This document shows, one piece after another, positions 16,340 through 24,613 of a DNA stretch of 64,000 bases. Source of the DNA: Psychroserpens sp. NJDZ02 (GTDB lineage: Bacteria; Bacteroidota; Bacteroidia; Flavobacteriales; Flavobacteriaceae); NCBI RefSeq assembly GCF_004843725.1, contig NZ_CP039451.1, positions 3,168,001-3,232,000 of the forward strand, in the 5' to 3' direction. The notes under the pieces were generated by a model. The model saw only the letters and a list, made by a program, of their open reading frames with translations. It had not been told where the DNA came from and searched no databases. The number at the start of each line of letters is the position of its first letter. Within the stretch, counting starts at the first letter, position 1. The translations under genes and the position numbers were made by a program.

Positions 16340-18172
16340 ATGAATAACACCAAAGAACAAATAAAAAATAGAATGCTTAAAAAAGCTGCAAAGCTTTGGG
16401 GTGTTCCTTCTAATGAAATTGAAATGTCTTTTGATCCATTAGTAGCATTATTAATAAGTGCTTGTGCTTCTGAAATTGAAAAAATCAGTGGTGAAATAAA
16501 TGAATCACAGACTAGAATTACAGAGAAAATTATTCAATTAATGACACCAGAGACCATATATGGTCCAAAACCAGCGCATGGTGTGATGAGTTCTTTTCCT
16601 ATTGATGATAGAGCTGTAGTGCTTCCAGAAACTCTTTTTTATTATAAGAAAAAAATCACTCAAAAGAAAACAACACAAAATTTCAAGAATTTATATTTTA
16701 CGCCAGTAGCGTCATCTACATTGATAAAAGCTAATATTAGTTATGTGGCTGTGGATAAAAGTATGAAGGAGATTGTTGGTAAAAATGATTTTGAAAATTT
16801 ATTACAAGGGTCTGCTAATGCGGCTTTACCAAATTCAACGCTTTACCTTGGGATTACTAGTGAGTTGGATACATTAGATTTAAGTGATGTTTCAGTCTAT
16901 TTCGAGCTTTTGGATATTGATGATAAAGCTTTATTTTATCATCATTTGAAATTTTCAGAATGGTATTTAGACGGAAATAAAATTAATGTAGAATCTGGTT
17001 TTATAAATGCAACAGATAGCGCTAAATTGGATTTAGATGCTATTTTTGAAGATGCTCCAAGTAAAACTAATAATTTAGTGCATCAGACTTGTGATTTTTA
17101 TAATAAGCATTTTGTTAGACTAATGGATTCTAAACAAAATTTGACTTGTAAAACGTCAAAATTTGAAGAGTTAGATACTTTTATATCAGAGAATAAGATT
17201 AAATTAGACGATAATGTACGATGGGTAAAAATTGTGTTTCCTCGTGTTATTTCTAATGCTACATTAGCAAATGTTTATGGGACTTTAAATGCATTTCCCG
17301 TTTTAAATAGAGAGATAAATAGTTTTTCTTATAGACTAAAGGAGTTTATAAGTATAATACCCGTAAAAACGGACGATTTGTTTTTGGATGTAAATAGCCT
17401 AACCAATACAAATGGGCAATTGTATAAACCTCAAAGTAAAGATAACTCGTATGAGGATAAAGGAACTTATATACAAAGGTCAGACAATGTAGGTAAATTG
17501 GGGTATAGGAAAGCTAAAGAATATGTAGTATATTTATTGGAGTTATTAAAAGATGAGAGTGCATCCTTCTCTATGTTTAATAACGATTTCCTGCAATCTA
17601 ACCTTAAAGAATTAAATCAATTAATAGCGCGTTTGGAAAAGAAAGTTTCCGAAATTACTAGTGAGGTTTCTGAAACAACTTATTTAAGCTTAAAACCTTT
17701 TAAAGTTAAGGAGTCTCTTTTAGTAGAGTATTGGACAACAAATGGGACGCTAGCAAATAATTTAAAAACGGGAAGTGCTTTAGAGATATATAAGGGTATT
17801 GGAATACGACAGAAAAGTAGTATCTTACTTACGCCTACATTTGGAGGTAAGGATCATTTATCTATGGAAGAAAGACTTAATGCCTATAGACGATCGTTGT
17901 TGTCTAGAGATAGGATAGTGACAAAAGAAGATGTAAAAGCACTATGTTACGAAATTTATAATGATAAAATAACAGACATTAAAATAAGAAAAAGCTACGT
18001 GAAAGATATCGCAATTAATAAAGGTTTAGTAAATTGCATGGAGATCATATTAACGCCCAATGCAAATTCTGAAACAAAAGAACAAGAATGGGACGCTTTA
18101 AATAGTAATTTATTATTATTTTTGGAAAATCATTCGGTTAGCGTTTTTCCATATAAAATAATAATTTCATAA
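16340..18172 (+). CDS. tssF: TssF, T6SS baseplate protein
   Basis: A 610-aa protein with the TssF opening seen in subtype iii: a short helix, then WGVPSNEIEMSFDPLVALLISACASEIEKI-like text, ITEKIIQLMTPE and GPKPAHGVMSSFP. The C-terminal part has YRRSLLSRDRIVTKEDVKALC followed by an EIYNDKITDIKI strand, resembling phage gp6/baseplate-J proteins. TssF forms the wedge with TssG and TssE. It lies between tssE (6 nt) and tssP (11 nt). Length is normal for the family. Confidence 0.93.
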   Translation: MNNTKEQIKNRMLKKAAKLWGVPSNEIEMSFDPLVALLISACASEIEKISGEINESQTRITEKIIQLMTPETIYGPKPAHGVMSSFPIDDRAVVLPETLFYYKKKITQKKTTQNFKNLYFTPVASSTLIKANISYVAVDKSMKEIVGKNDFENLLQGSANAALPNSTLYLGITSELDTLDLSDVSVYFELLDIDDKALFYHHLKFSEWYLDGNKINVESGFINATDSAKLDLDAIFEDAPSKTNNLVHQTCDFYNKHFVRLMDSKQNLTCKTSKFEELDTFISENKIKLDDNVRWVKIVFPRVISNATLANVYGTLNAFPVLNREINSFSYRLKEFISIIPVKTDDLFLDVNSLTNTNGQLYKPQSKDNSYEDKGTYIQRSDNVGKLGYRKAKEYVVYLLELLKDESASFSMFNNDFLQSNLKELNQLIARLEKKVSEITSEVSETTYLSLKPFKVKESLLVEYWTTNGTLANNLKTGSALEIYKGIGIRQKSSILLTPTFGGKDHLSMEERLNAYRRSLLSRDRIVTKEDVKALCYEIYNDKITDIKIRKSYVKDIAINKGLVNCMEIILTPNANSETKEQEWDALNSNLLLFLENHSVSVFPYKIIIS

Positions 18173-18183
18173 ATAAAATAGTT

Positions 18184-19197
18184 ATGGCAGAGAAGAATAT
18201 TACACATTATCACATGGATAAAATGGTACGATACCTATTTGTCTTTGTATTTTTGATTTCAGCAACGGTTTTAGGTTTTCATATTAAAAATAGTTCGGGC
18301 TGCAATACCGTATTATTTGATACGGATGCAAAAGATTATGCAGTAGGAGAAGCTATTCTGTTTAATGATTTAACCATCGATGCTGATAAATGGCAATGGT
18401 CTTTTGGAGATAATACCTCTTCGTTTCAAAAAGATCCTGCACATTATTTTGAAAAACCTGGAGCATATGATGTAGAATTAATTGTTAATGGTAGTTGTGT
18501 AGGTATGCAAACGGTAGAAATTAAAGAGGCTATAAAAGTATTAGATTCTACAAAGTTTCCTGTTTTTGATATTCCTGAATCCGTAAGAGTTGGAGATGTT
18601 CTTAAATTAAAAGATGAGACAAATAACGCTAGTACTTGGGAGTGGCGTTTTGGAGAGACACCAAAAATTGATGATAAGAATAGAACTGCCGAATATGTGT
18701 ATACAGAGCCAGGTTTATATACTGTTAAATTGATAGTAAATGGTGATGTAGAGTACATGACTAAAAAGAAAATAAACGTATTGGAACCGCTGGTTAAAGA
18801 GTCAATTATAGAAAAAAGAAAGAAAAGACGTAAAAATATAAAAGATTGGAAAGTTAAGGAATTTCCTATTGGATATACGGGTAAAGAAGATGGTGAAGAA
18901 GAAGATGAGGATATAACACCTAAGAAGATAACAGCTCCTCCTATAACGGATAAGGTTTTTTCAAGGATGATAATGCAGGTATCCGAAGGAGCAAAGACAG
19001 CTATAGATTTTAAAGTTTATTTTTGTGGAGACATAAATAAAACTGTTATTGTCAATAGAAGTACAATGTCTTTTGCTGTATTTTGTCAAAAAATAGCAAA
19101 TAGAAATATAAAAATTAAATCACTAGAAGTGGATAAGCAAAAAGGAACGAATTGTATCGAAAATGTTTCTCTAACTTACAGAAGAACTATATTTTAA
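18184..19197 (+). CDS. tssP: TssP-like membrane-anchored PKD-repeat protein of T6SSiii
   Basis: A 337-aa protein with one membrane segment near residues 15-32 and a large periplasmic part. Two PKD-like domains are visible: WQWSFGDNTS with YDVELIVNG (about residues 60-105), and WEWRFGETP with GLYTVKLIVNG (about 152-195). A basic and acidic linker (KKRRKNIKDW, GEEEDEDI) precedes a C-terminal domain of about 90 residues. TssP is one of the Bacteroidota-specific envelope components (TssN, O, P, Q, R). The order tssF-tssP-tssK-tssO supports the assignment. PKD repeats suggest a spacer or contact role in the periplasm. Confidence 0.75.
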   Translation: MAEKNITHYHMDKMVRYLFVFVFLISATVLGFHIKNSSGCNTVLFDTDAKDYAVGEAILFNDLTIDADKWQWSFGDNTSSFQKDPAHYFEKPGAYDVELIVNGSCVGMQTVEIKEAIKVLDSTKFPVFDIPESVRVGDVLKLKDETNNASTWEWRFGETPKIDDKNRTAEYVYTEPGLYTVKLIVNGDVEYMTKKKINVLEPLVKESIIEKRKKRRKNIKDWKVKEFPIGYTGKEDGEEEDEDITPKKITAPPITDKVFSRMIMQVSEGAKTAIDFKVYFCGDINKTVIVNRSTMSFAVFCQKIANRNIKIKSLEVDKQKGTNCIENVSLTYRRTIF

Positions 19198-19227
19198 AAA
19201 CAATATTTTTTACTTAAAAAAATAGTA

Positions 19228-20385
19228 ATGAAAATAGAAAGTACATATCATAAAGTCAATTGGATTGATGGCATGAAAATAAATAAAAATCATTTTATAG
19301 GTATGGAGAACGCTATGATGAGCGCCATGCATAGTAGTAATTCTAATACTGTAACACCTGTAAATTTTGGTTTATTACCAGCACTGAGTGCTAGTCAACC
19401 ATCAATAGATATGACAATATCTATTGACGGACAATCCACAATACATGTTACTTTAAATACGTGTAGAGCAATAACTTTAGGTGGTTATCAGATTGATATA
19501 ACTGAAGACACCAGAATGCTTTTAGAACAGTCAGGTCATATTTTAAAACATGAATACGGTTTAGATGTTAATGAAGAAGAATGGTTTATTGTATTATATG
19601 TAAACCCATTTAGTAAAATACCTGTTGGAGATGCTGACCCTGATGAAGACCCACCACGCCATCCTTATGTGCTTTCAGAATATAAAATAGATATCATCCC
19701 TAAGTCCGAAGCTTCTAAGCATGAAATGGGTTTATATCATGTAACTATTGGAAAAGTAGCTATGGTAGGAGAAAATCCTGTTTTAGTGGAAGATTTTATT
19801 CCGCCTTGTCGCTCAATACAAAGTCATCCAGATTTAAAATTTACTTATTCAGAAATAGGAGCATTTTTAAATCAAATGGAAAATTATTCCATGCACATTG
19901 TTCAAAAGATATATCAGAAAAAACAAACCAATGATTTGGCGCACATGGTTTTACATCTGACGCAGAAGACAGGTGAATATTTAAATGCGATAATTCCTGA
20001 ATTTAGAATCAAAGATAAATATGAGGCACCGGTTGTCATGTTAACGAAGTTAGTTAGTTTAGCTCGTGTTATTAAAAGTGCATTAGATGTTTATGTTGGG
20101 ACAGGAAAAGAAGAATTACTAAATTATTTAACGGATTGGTGTGATTTGAACCAAGGTGCTTTTGAAAATGTCTTGATAGACATGATAGAGCTAGAATATG
20201 TGCACACTAATATTAATGAATCGCTTTATAAAACTTCAGCTTTTACAAGATTGATGTTATCTTTATATAAAAAATTGAATGAACTTGATTATATTGGAAA
20301 AAAATCAGATTCCAATATTTTTGTAAAAGAAGAAGTAGTAGATAATGCTGAAGTAAAAAGTAGAAGAAGCTTTTTATTAGACTAA
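19228..20385 (+). CDS. tssK: TssK, T6SS baseplate-membrane complex adaptor
   Basis: A 385-aa protein with the TssK start pattern: VNWIDGMKINKNHF, equal to the W-x-x-G-M/L-x-L-x-P-x-H-F opening of the family. It continues with FGLLPALSASQPSIDM, TEDTRMLLEQSG and FIPPCRSIQSHPDL. TssK trimers link the TssEFG wedges to the membrane complex. In T6SSiii the partners would be TssO, TssP and TssN, and tssP and tssO lie on either side. Length is slightly short of the classical 440 aa but usual for this subtype. Confidence 0.95.
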   Translation: MKIESTYHKVNWIDGMKINKNHFIGMENAMMSAMHSSNSNTVTPVNFGLLPALSASQPSIDMTISIDGQSTIHVTLNTCRAITLGGYQIDITEDTRMLLEQSGHILKHEYGLDVNEEEWFIVLYVNPFSKIPVGDADPDEDPPRHPYVLSEYKIDIIPKSEASKHEMGLYHVTIGKVAMVGENPVLVEDFIPPCRSIQSHPDLKFTYSEIGAFLNQMENYSMHIVQKIYQKKQTNDLAHMVLHLTQKTGEYLNAIIPEFRIKDKYEAPVVMLTKLVSLARVIKSALDVYVGTGKEELLNYLTDWCDLNQGAFENVLIDMIELEYVHTNINESLYKTSAFTRLMLSLYKKLNELDYIGKKSDSNIFVKEEVVDNAEVKSRRSFLLD

Positions 20386-20409
20386 CCAAAACCAAATTAT
20401 TTTATACAA

Positions 20410-20913
20410 ATGAAACCTAAAAATAGTAAAGAAAGAAGAAACAGTTTTTTAAAATTTATATTAATTTTTATATTAACTGTTGGGACTATAGTGACTGCTG
20501 TGTTTTTTGATTTTCAAATTGCAGATAAGGAAAATGAAGTGTTAAAAGAGCAAGCAATACTGGTTAGAGAGGAACTTAAGTTTCAAGCAGAATTTGCGAA
20601 TAGAATGGAACGTGTTTCTTTAATGATTGATTCTTTGACTGCTCCTGGAGCGCAAGTCTCTTTTGATAATGCTGAAATAGGAAGTAGGTTGTCAGAGCTT
20701 CAAAGTTCGATACCAAGAAAAGATTCTACTGCTAACTATGAATTATATGATAAAATTATTAAAACTTTTGTTAAACTTCAGAAATCTCAAAATAGATTAA
20801 TCGATGTTAGAGAAGTAGAGGAGCAAATCAAAGAGTTTGAAATACAACTTAAAGACTGTGATGAAGAGGTTGCTGATTTAGAAAGAGATCTTCAGGTTGC
20901 ATTGCGAAATTAA
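20410..20913 (+). CDS. tssO: TssO-like single-pass coiled-coil protein of T6SSiii
   Basis: A 167-aa protein with a basic N-terminus (MKPKNSKERRN), one membrane segment at residues 15-35 and long Glu/Lys heptads afterwards, with a last coiled coil around residues 135-165. This matches TssO of the Bacteroidota trans-envelope complex. It is the last gene of the operon and is followed by a strong terminator, so the remaining T6SS genes are not in this operon. Identified by topology and position. Confidence 0.75.
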   Translation: MKPKNSKERRNSFLKFILIFILTVGTIVTAVFFDFQIADKENEVLKEQAILVREELKFQAEFANRMERVSLMIDSLTAPGAQVSFDNAEIGSRLSELQSSIPRKDSTANYELYDKIIKTFVKLQKSQNRLIDVREVEEQIKEFEIQLKDCDEEVADLERDLQVALRN

Positions 20914-20941
20914 CTTTTAAGTTATAATTTACACTATATGA

Positions 20942-20980
20942 AGCAGCACTATCTATTTTAGATAGTGCTGCTTTATTTTT
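20942..20980 (+). terminator. Strong rho-independent terminator after tssO
   Basis: AGCAGCACTATCTA (20942-20955) pairs perfectly with TAGATAGTGCTGCT (20959-20972) around a 3-nt TTT loop, followed by a run of mostly T. It closes the tssE-tssO operon. It faces the end of the convergent regulator gene and may act in both directions. Confidence 0.95.
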
Positions 20981-21073
20981 TATAATTTGTTTTAAAATAG
21001 GCCTGTTTATATACCAGTGTTTCTTTAAGCTATATCCTCTTCTCTTGTTTAATGCTTAATTTGGAAATCAGGA

Positions 21074-21751
21074 TTATTCTACCCGAAGTAGGGCAAACTC
21101 ATTTTCAATTTTAATTTGCTTTCCCTTTGTGCTAATTAAACCAGCTTTTTTAAACTGGGATAAAATTCTAATAGCACTTTCTGTTGCTGTTCCAACAATA
21201 CTTGCGTAATCGTCTCTAGATAAGGTTAACGCTAGATAACCTTCATGATCTGTTGCAAAATTCTTTTCAACATATAATAAGGTTTGCGCTAAACGTTGTT
21301 TTACTGTTTTTTGAGCCATATTAACGATACTATCGTCAGACTCTCTTAAATCTTGGGCCATTCGTTTTAAAACATCCATAGAGAAGGCGACGTTTTTTTG
21401 TAAATCAATCAAGATTTCTTGTTTTGGAATAAAACAAATTTGCATATCGTTTATAGCCACAGCAGTCAAATTAGAGAGCTCTCCACTAACTAAAGAGCGC
21501 TGTCCCATCATGCCACCTTTAACAGATAGTTTGACGACTTGTTCTTTTCCATTTTCGCTAAGTTTAGTTAATTTACAAACCCCTTCTCTAATACAGTAAA
21601 TACCATTTAAAGCATCTCCTTCTTTAAAAATGACGTCCCCTTTTTTTATTACTTTACTTGTCTTACATGCAGAAATTCGCACTAACTCCTCTCTTGTTAA
21701 GGTTTTTAAACTATTGAATTGCCTGACAATACAGTGTTCACATTTACTCAT
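21074..21751 (-). CDS. FNR-like Crp/Fnr family regulator (motif B candidate binder)
   Basis: A 225-aa protein from ATG 21751; an in-frame GTG ten codons upstream is less likely. It has a cyclic-nucleotide-fold sensor domain (KKGDVIFKEGD, GGMMGQRSLVSGE), a dimer helix and a C-terminal winged helix with recognition helix GTATESAIRILSQF. This keeps the Glu and Arg of E. coli FNR (VETISR), which read the TGA half-site. Cysteines are at 4, 7, 29, 53 and 59, so a CxxC start plus further Cys could hold an iron-sulfur cluster, though the spacing is not that of E. coli FNR. It is divergent from fixI, next to the cbb3 genes. I infer an oxygen-responsive activator for the ATGAY-N4-RTCAT sites. Confidence 0.88.
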   Translation of the reverse strand: MSKCEHCIVRQFNSLKTLTREELVRISACKTSKVIKKGDVIFKEGDALNGIYCIREGVCKLTKLSENGKEQVVKLSVKGGMMGQRSLVSGELSNLTAVAINDMQICFIPKQEILIDLQKNVAFSMDVLKRMAQDLRESDDSIVNMAQKTVKQRLAQTLLYVEKNFATDHEGYLALTLSRDDYASIVGTATESAIRILSQFKKAGLISTKGKQIKIENEFALLRVE

Positions 21752-21778
21752 ACCTTTGTTTAAAATTGTAGGGTATAC

Positions 21779-21786
21779 CAAAAGTA
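21779..21786 (-). promoter_or_regulatory. -7 element of the FNR-like regulator gene
   Basis: On the minus strand TACTTTTG (21786-21779) is an exact TAnnTTTG match, about 28 nt before ATG 21751. The palindrome at 21795-21808 then centres near -28, between the -33 and -7 elements, where a bound regulator would block this promoter. This suggests negative autoregulation. Confidence 0.6.
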
Positions 21787-21794
21787 TACATTAT

Positions 21795-21838
21795 ATGACA
21801 AATATCATGAATTAAGAGGTTACAAAGTGTAACCTTTG
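21795..21838 (+). promoter_or_regulatory. fixI promoter: motif B palindrome plus -7 box
   Basis: ATGAC-AAAT-ATCAT (21795-21808) is an FNR-type palindrome. Exactly 22 nt later is AACCTTTG (21831-21838), one mismatch from TAnnTTTG. Assuming the start is about 5 nt after the box, the palindrome centres near -41.5, the class II activator position. The same 22-nt gap recurs at six other promoters in this window. Confidence 0.75.
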
Positions 21839-21843
21839 TTACA
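21828..21843 (+). promoter_or_regulatory. Motif A palindrome over the fixI -7 box
   Basis: TGTAAC-CTTT-GTTACA is a perfect 16-bp copy of motif A. Here it covers the fixI -7 box and the likely start site rather than lying upstream. A second inverted repeat, GGTTAC-N5-GTAACC (21818-21834), overlaps it. Binding at this place would be expected to repress. Confidence 0.65.
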
Positions 21844-21859
21844 GGTAAACGAGCAAATT

Positions 21860-24232
21860 ATGGAAATAAAAGTATGTTATCATTGTGGCGATAATTGTAC
21901 AGATACAACGATCCTTTTAGAGGAGAAACCCTTTTGTTGTCAAGGTTGTAAAACAGTTTATGAAATCTTATCAGAAAGTGATTTAACCTGTTATTATGAC
22001 ATGCAATCCTCTCCGGGAGCTATTCCTAAAGAGATAGAAGGGAAGTATGATTTTTTATCTCAAGACAAAATTATTGAGAAGTTAGTCACGTTTGATGATG
22101 GTAAAACTCAGATTGTAACACTTTATATTCCACACATCCATTGTAGTTCTTGTATTTGGATTCTAGAAAATTTAAATAAATTAAATCCTGCGGTCACTCT
22201 ATCTCAAGTTAATTTTGGTAAAAAAACGGTGCGTGTATCTTATAATACAGCGTCATTTTCGCTTAAGGAATTAGTGTTATTGCTTAGCTCGGTTGGATAC
22301 GAACCATACATAAGTTTAGAAGATTATAAAACAGGACAAGAAAACGTTAACCGGAGCTTGATTTACAAATTAGGTATTGCAGGTTTTGCTTTTGGAAATG
22401 TTATGTTTTTGTCTTTTCCTGAGTATTTTGAGGTGAATGAATTTTGGTTAGAGCAATACAAACACGTGTTTAGATGGATTATGTTTGCTTTTTCTTTACC
22501 AGTTGTATTTTATGCTGCTCAAGACTATTTTGTGTCTGCTTATAAAGCTATTAGAACACGAATTTTAAATATAGATATTCCTATAGCTTTAGGTATTATT
22601 GTTTTGTTTGTACGAAGTACTGCAGAAATAGCATTTGACTTGGGATCAGGATTTTTTGATAGTTTGACGGGGTTGGTTTTCTTTTTGTTATTAGGAAAGT
22701 TTTTTCAACAGAAAACCTATTCGTTTTTATCTTTTGAGCGCGATTACAAATCGTATTTCCCCATTGCTGTTACTAAAATTTTTAATGGAGTAGAAGTGCC
22801 TGTTCAAGTTTATGATATCGAAAAAGGAGACCGCTTATTAATCAGAAATCAAGAGTTAATTCCTGTAGATGGTATATTTATTAATGGAAACGCAAAAATA
22901 GATTATAGTTTTGTTACTGGAGAATCAGAAACAGTTACTAAGCAATCGGGAGACAAGTTATTTGCAGGAGGGAAGCAAACCTCTGGTGTTATCGAGATGG
23001 AAGCAATTAAGTCGGTTGAGCAAAGTTACTTGACACAGTTATGGAGTAATGATGTGTTCAGTAAAAATAAGGATGATGGGTTTACAACGTTAACCAATGC
23101 AATTAGTAAACGATTTACTGTAGCGGTTTTAAGTATTGCTTTTATAGCGACTACTTTTTGGTTGTTTAAAGATTCTAGCAAAGCTTTAAATGTTTTTACA
23201 GCAGTTTTAATTATTGCTTGTCCTTGCGCGATTGCTTTATCAGCCCCTTTTACGTTCGGTAACTTGTTGCGTATTTTAGGAAAGAAAAAATTCTACATAA
23301 AAAACGCGTCTGTTTTAGAACAGTTAGCTCATATTGATACCATTATTTTTGATAAAACAGGAACGATAACATCTAATAAAAAAAGTGATGCAAAGTATGA
23401 AGGTTTACCATTGAGTACAGCTGAAGGTATTTTACTTAAAAACACTTTGCGTGGCTCTAATCACCCATTAAGTAGAAGCTTGTATGATATTTTAGACAAT
23501 AATAATATAGTAACACTAGATACGTTTGAAGAACATTTAGGACAAGGTATAGAAGCGTCTCACGCTTCGGGAAACATTAAAATTGGTTCCGCTAAATTTG
23601 TGGGTTATCAAAATGAGAATGCCGTACTAAATACAGCAGTTCACATTAGTGCCAACAATAACTATAAAGGAAAATATACGTTTTATAATAGCTACCGTAA
23701 AGGGCTGTCAAAATTGTTTAATACCTTAAAAAAGAAGTTTGATTTAGTTATTTTATCTGGAGATAATGAAGGTGAATTAGATAATTTGAAAAAGCTTTTA
23801 CCTGCAAAAACTAAAATGTTATTTAATCAAAAGCCGGATGATAAGCTAGAGTATATTAAATACCATCAATCAGAAGGTGCGAAAGTATTGATGGTGGGGG
23901 ATGGTTTAAATGATGCTGGCGCTTTAGCACAAAGTAATGTGGGAATTGCTATTTCAGAAAACGTTAATGTGTTTTCTCCTGCTTGCGATGCTATTTTGGA
24001 TGCCACTAAATTTAATCAACTGTACCAGTATATAAAAGCTTCTAAAAGTGCTATTAAGATTATAAAATGGAGTTTTGTGCTCTCTTTTTTCTACAATGTC
24101 ATTGGCTTATACTTTGCAGTAACAGGACAGTTAGCGCCTGTAATAGCAGCTATTTTGATGCCATTAAGTTCTATTAGTATTGTTGTGTTTACAACAGTAG
24201 CAACTAATTGGATTGGACGTAAATTAAAGTAG
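21860..24232 (+). CDS. ccoI: Copper-exporting P1B-type ATPase for cbb3 oxidase assembly (CcoI/FixI)
   Basis: A 790-aa heavy-metal ATPase. The start at ATG 21860 is preferred over a TTG eight codons earlier that lies inside a regulatory palindrome. The N-terminus has a cysteine-rich segment (C6, C9, C13, C26, C27, C30) and an HMA-like domain with HCSSC (about residues 94-98). Eight membrane helices follow, with the metal site motif CPC in IACPCAIALS (about 455), the phosphorylation motif DKTGT (about 497) and GDGLNDAGAL near 680. FixI-type pumps move Cu to the periplasmic side for the cbb3 CuB centre. It is the first gene of the cco region. Confidence 0.95.
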   Translation: MEIKVCYHCGDNCTDTTILLEEKPFCCQGCKTVYEILSESDLTCYYDMQSSPGAIPKEIEGKYDFLSQDKIIEKLVTFDDGKTQIVTLYIPHIHCSSCIWILENLNKLNPAVTLSQVNFGKKTVRVSYNTASFSLKELVLLLSSVGYEPYISLEDYKTGQENVNRSLIYKLGIAGFAFGNVMFLSFPEYFEVNEFWLEQYKHVFRWIMFAFSLPVVFYAAQDYFVSAYKAIRTRILNIDIPIALGIIVLFVRSTAEIAFDLGSGFFDSLTGLVFFLLLGKFFQQKTYSFLSFERDYKSYFPIAVTKIFNGVEVPVQVYDIEKGDRLLIRNQELIPVDGIFINGNAKIDYSFVTGESETVTKQSGDKLFAGGKQTSGVIEMEAIKSVEQSYLTQLWSNDVFSKNKDDGFTTLTNAISKRFTVAVLSIAFIATTFWLFKDSSKALNVFTAVLIIACPCAIALSAPFTFGNLLRILGKKKFYIKNASVLEQLAHIDTIIFDKTGTITSNKKSDAKYEGLPLSTAEGILLKNTLRGSNHPLSRSLYDILDNNNIVTLDTFEEHLGQGIEASHASGNIKIGSAKFVGYQNENAVLNTAVHISANNNYKGKYTFYNSYRKGLSKLFNTLKKKFDLVILSGDNEGELDNLKKLLPAKTKMLFNQKPDDKLEYIKYHQSEGAKVLMVGDGLNDAGALAQSNVGIAISENVNVFSPACDAILDATKFNQLYQYIKASKSAIKIIKWSFVLSFFYNVIGLYFAVTGQLAPVIAAILMPLSSISIVVFTTVATNWIGRKLK

Positions 24233-24295
24233 TTTTATTTCGGTTTTTGTTTAGAATAATTATGTATTGCAAATTTTCAGCGAAAGCGATAAAAA

Positions 24296-24327
24296 AATCT
24301 TAAAGAAATCTTAAAAAAAATCTTAAA
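24296..24327 (+). repeat. Three helically phased direct repeats AATCTTAAA upstream of ccoS
   Basis: AATCTTAAA occurs at 24296, 24307 and 24319, with starts 11 and 12 nt apart, so all lie on one face of the helix. They are 25 nt upstream of the FNR-type site of the cco promoter. Together with the promoter they account for the 183-nt gap after fixI. Confidence 0.6.
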
Positions 24328-24351
24328 TTTATTCTTGAAATTTGTTTAAAC

Positions 24352-24395
24352 ATGATAAATATCATCTTTTAAACAGGGCTTCTCAATTACTTTTG
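24352..24395 (+). promoter_or_regulatory. cco operon promoter: motif B plus perfect -7 box
   Basis: ATGAT-AAAT-ATCAT (24352-24365) is a perfect palindrome, followed after exactly 22 nt by TACTTTTG (24388-24395), an exact TAnnTTTG. The inferred start is near 24400 and the palindrome centre near -41.5. The site takes the place of a -33 element. This is classic FNR class II geometry for a cbb3 oxidase operon. Confidence 0.85.
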
Positions 24396-24415
24396 TAGCA
24401 TAACTTCTAATAGGT

Positions 24416-24601
24416 ATGAGCGTTATATATATTTTACTAACAGTAAGCATTGTTGTCGCAATTGTCTTTTTTATGGCTTTTATAATAGCTATAAGAAACG
24501 GGCAGTTTGATGATGGTTATACGCCTTCAGTACGTATGCTTTTTGAAGACGAATTGGTTAAACCCAAAGAATCACTAACTAAGAATAATAAAAAAGACTA
24601 A
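24416..24601 (+). CDS. ccoS: CcoS, cbb3 oxidase maturation protein
   Basis: A 61-aa single-pass membrane protein: MSVIYILLTVSIVVAIVFFM with a helix at residues 2-27, then NGQFDD, a conserved CcoS feature, and a Lys-rich tail. CcoS is needed to insert heme b and CuB into CcoN. It is 12 nt before the catalytic subunit gene, so co-expressed with it. Confidence 0.9.
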   Translation: MSVIYILLTVSIVVAIVFFMAFIIAIRNGQFDDGYTPSVRMLFEDELVKPKESLTKNNKKD

Positions 24602-24613
24602 TCACAATTAATT

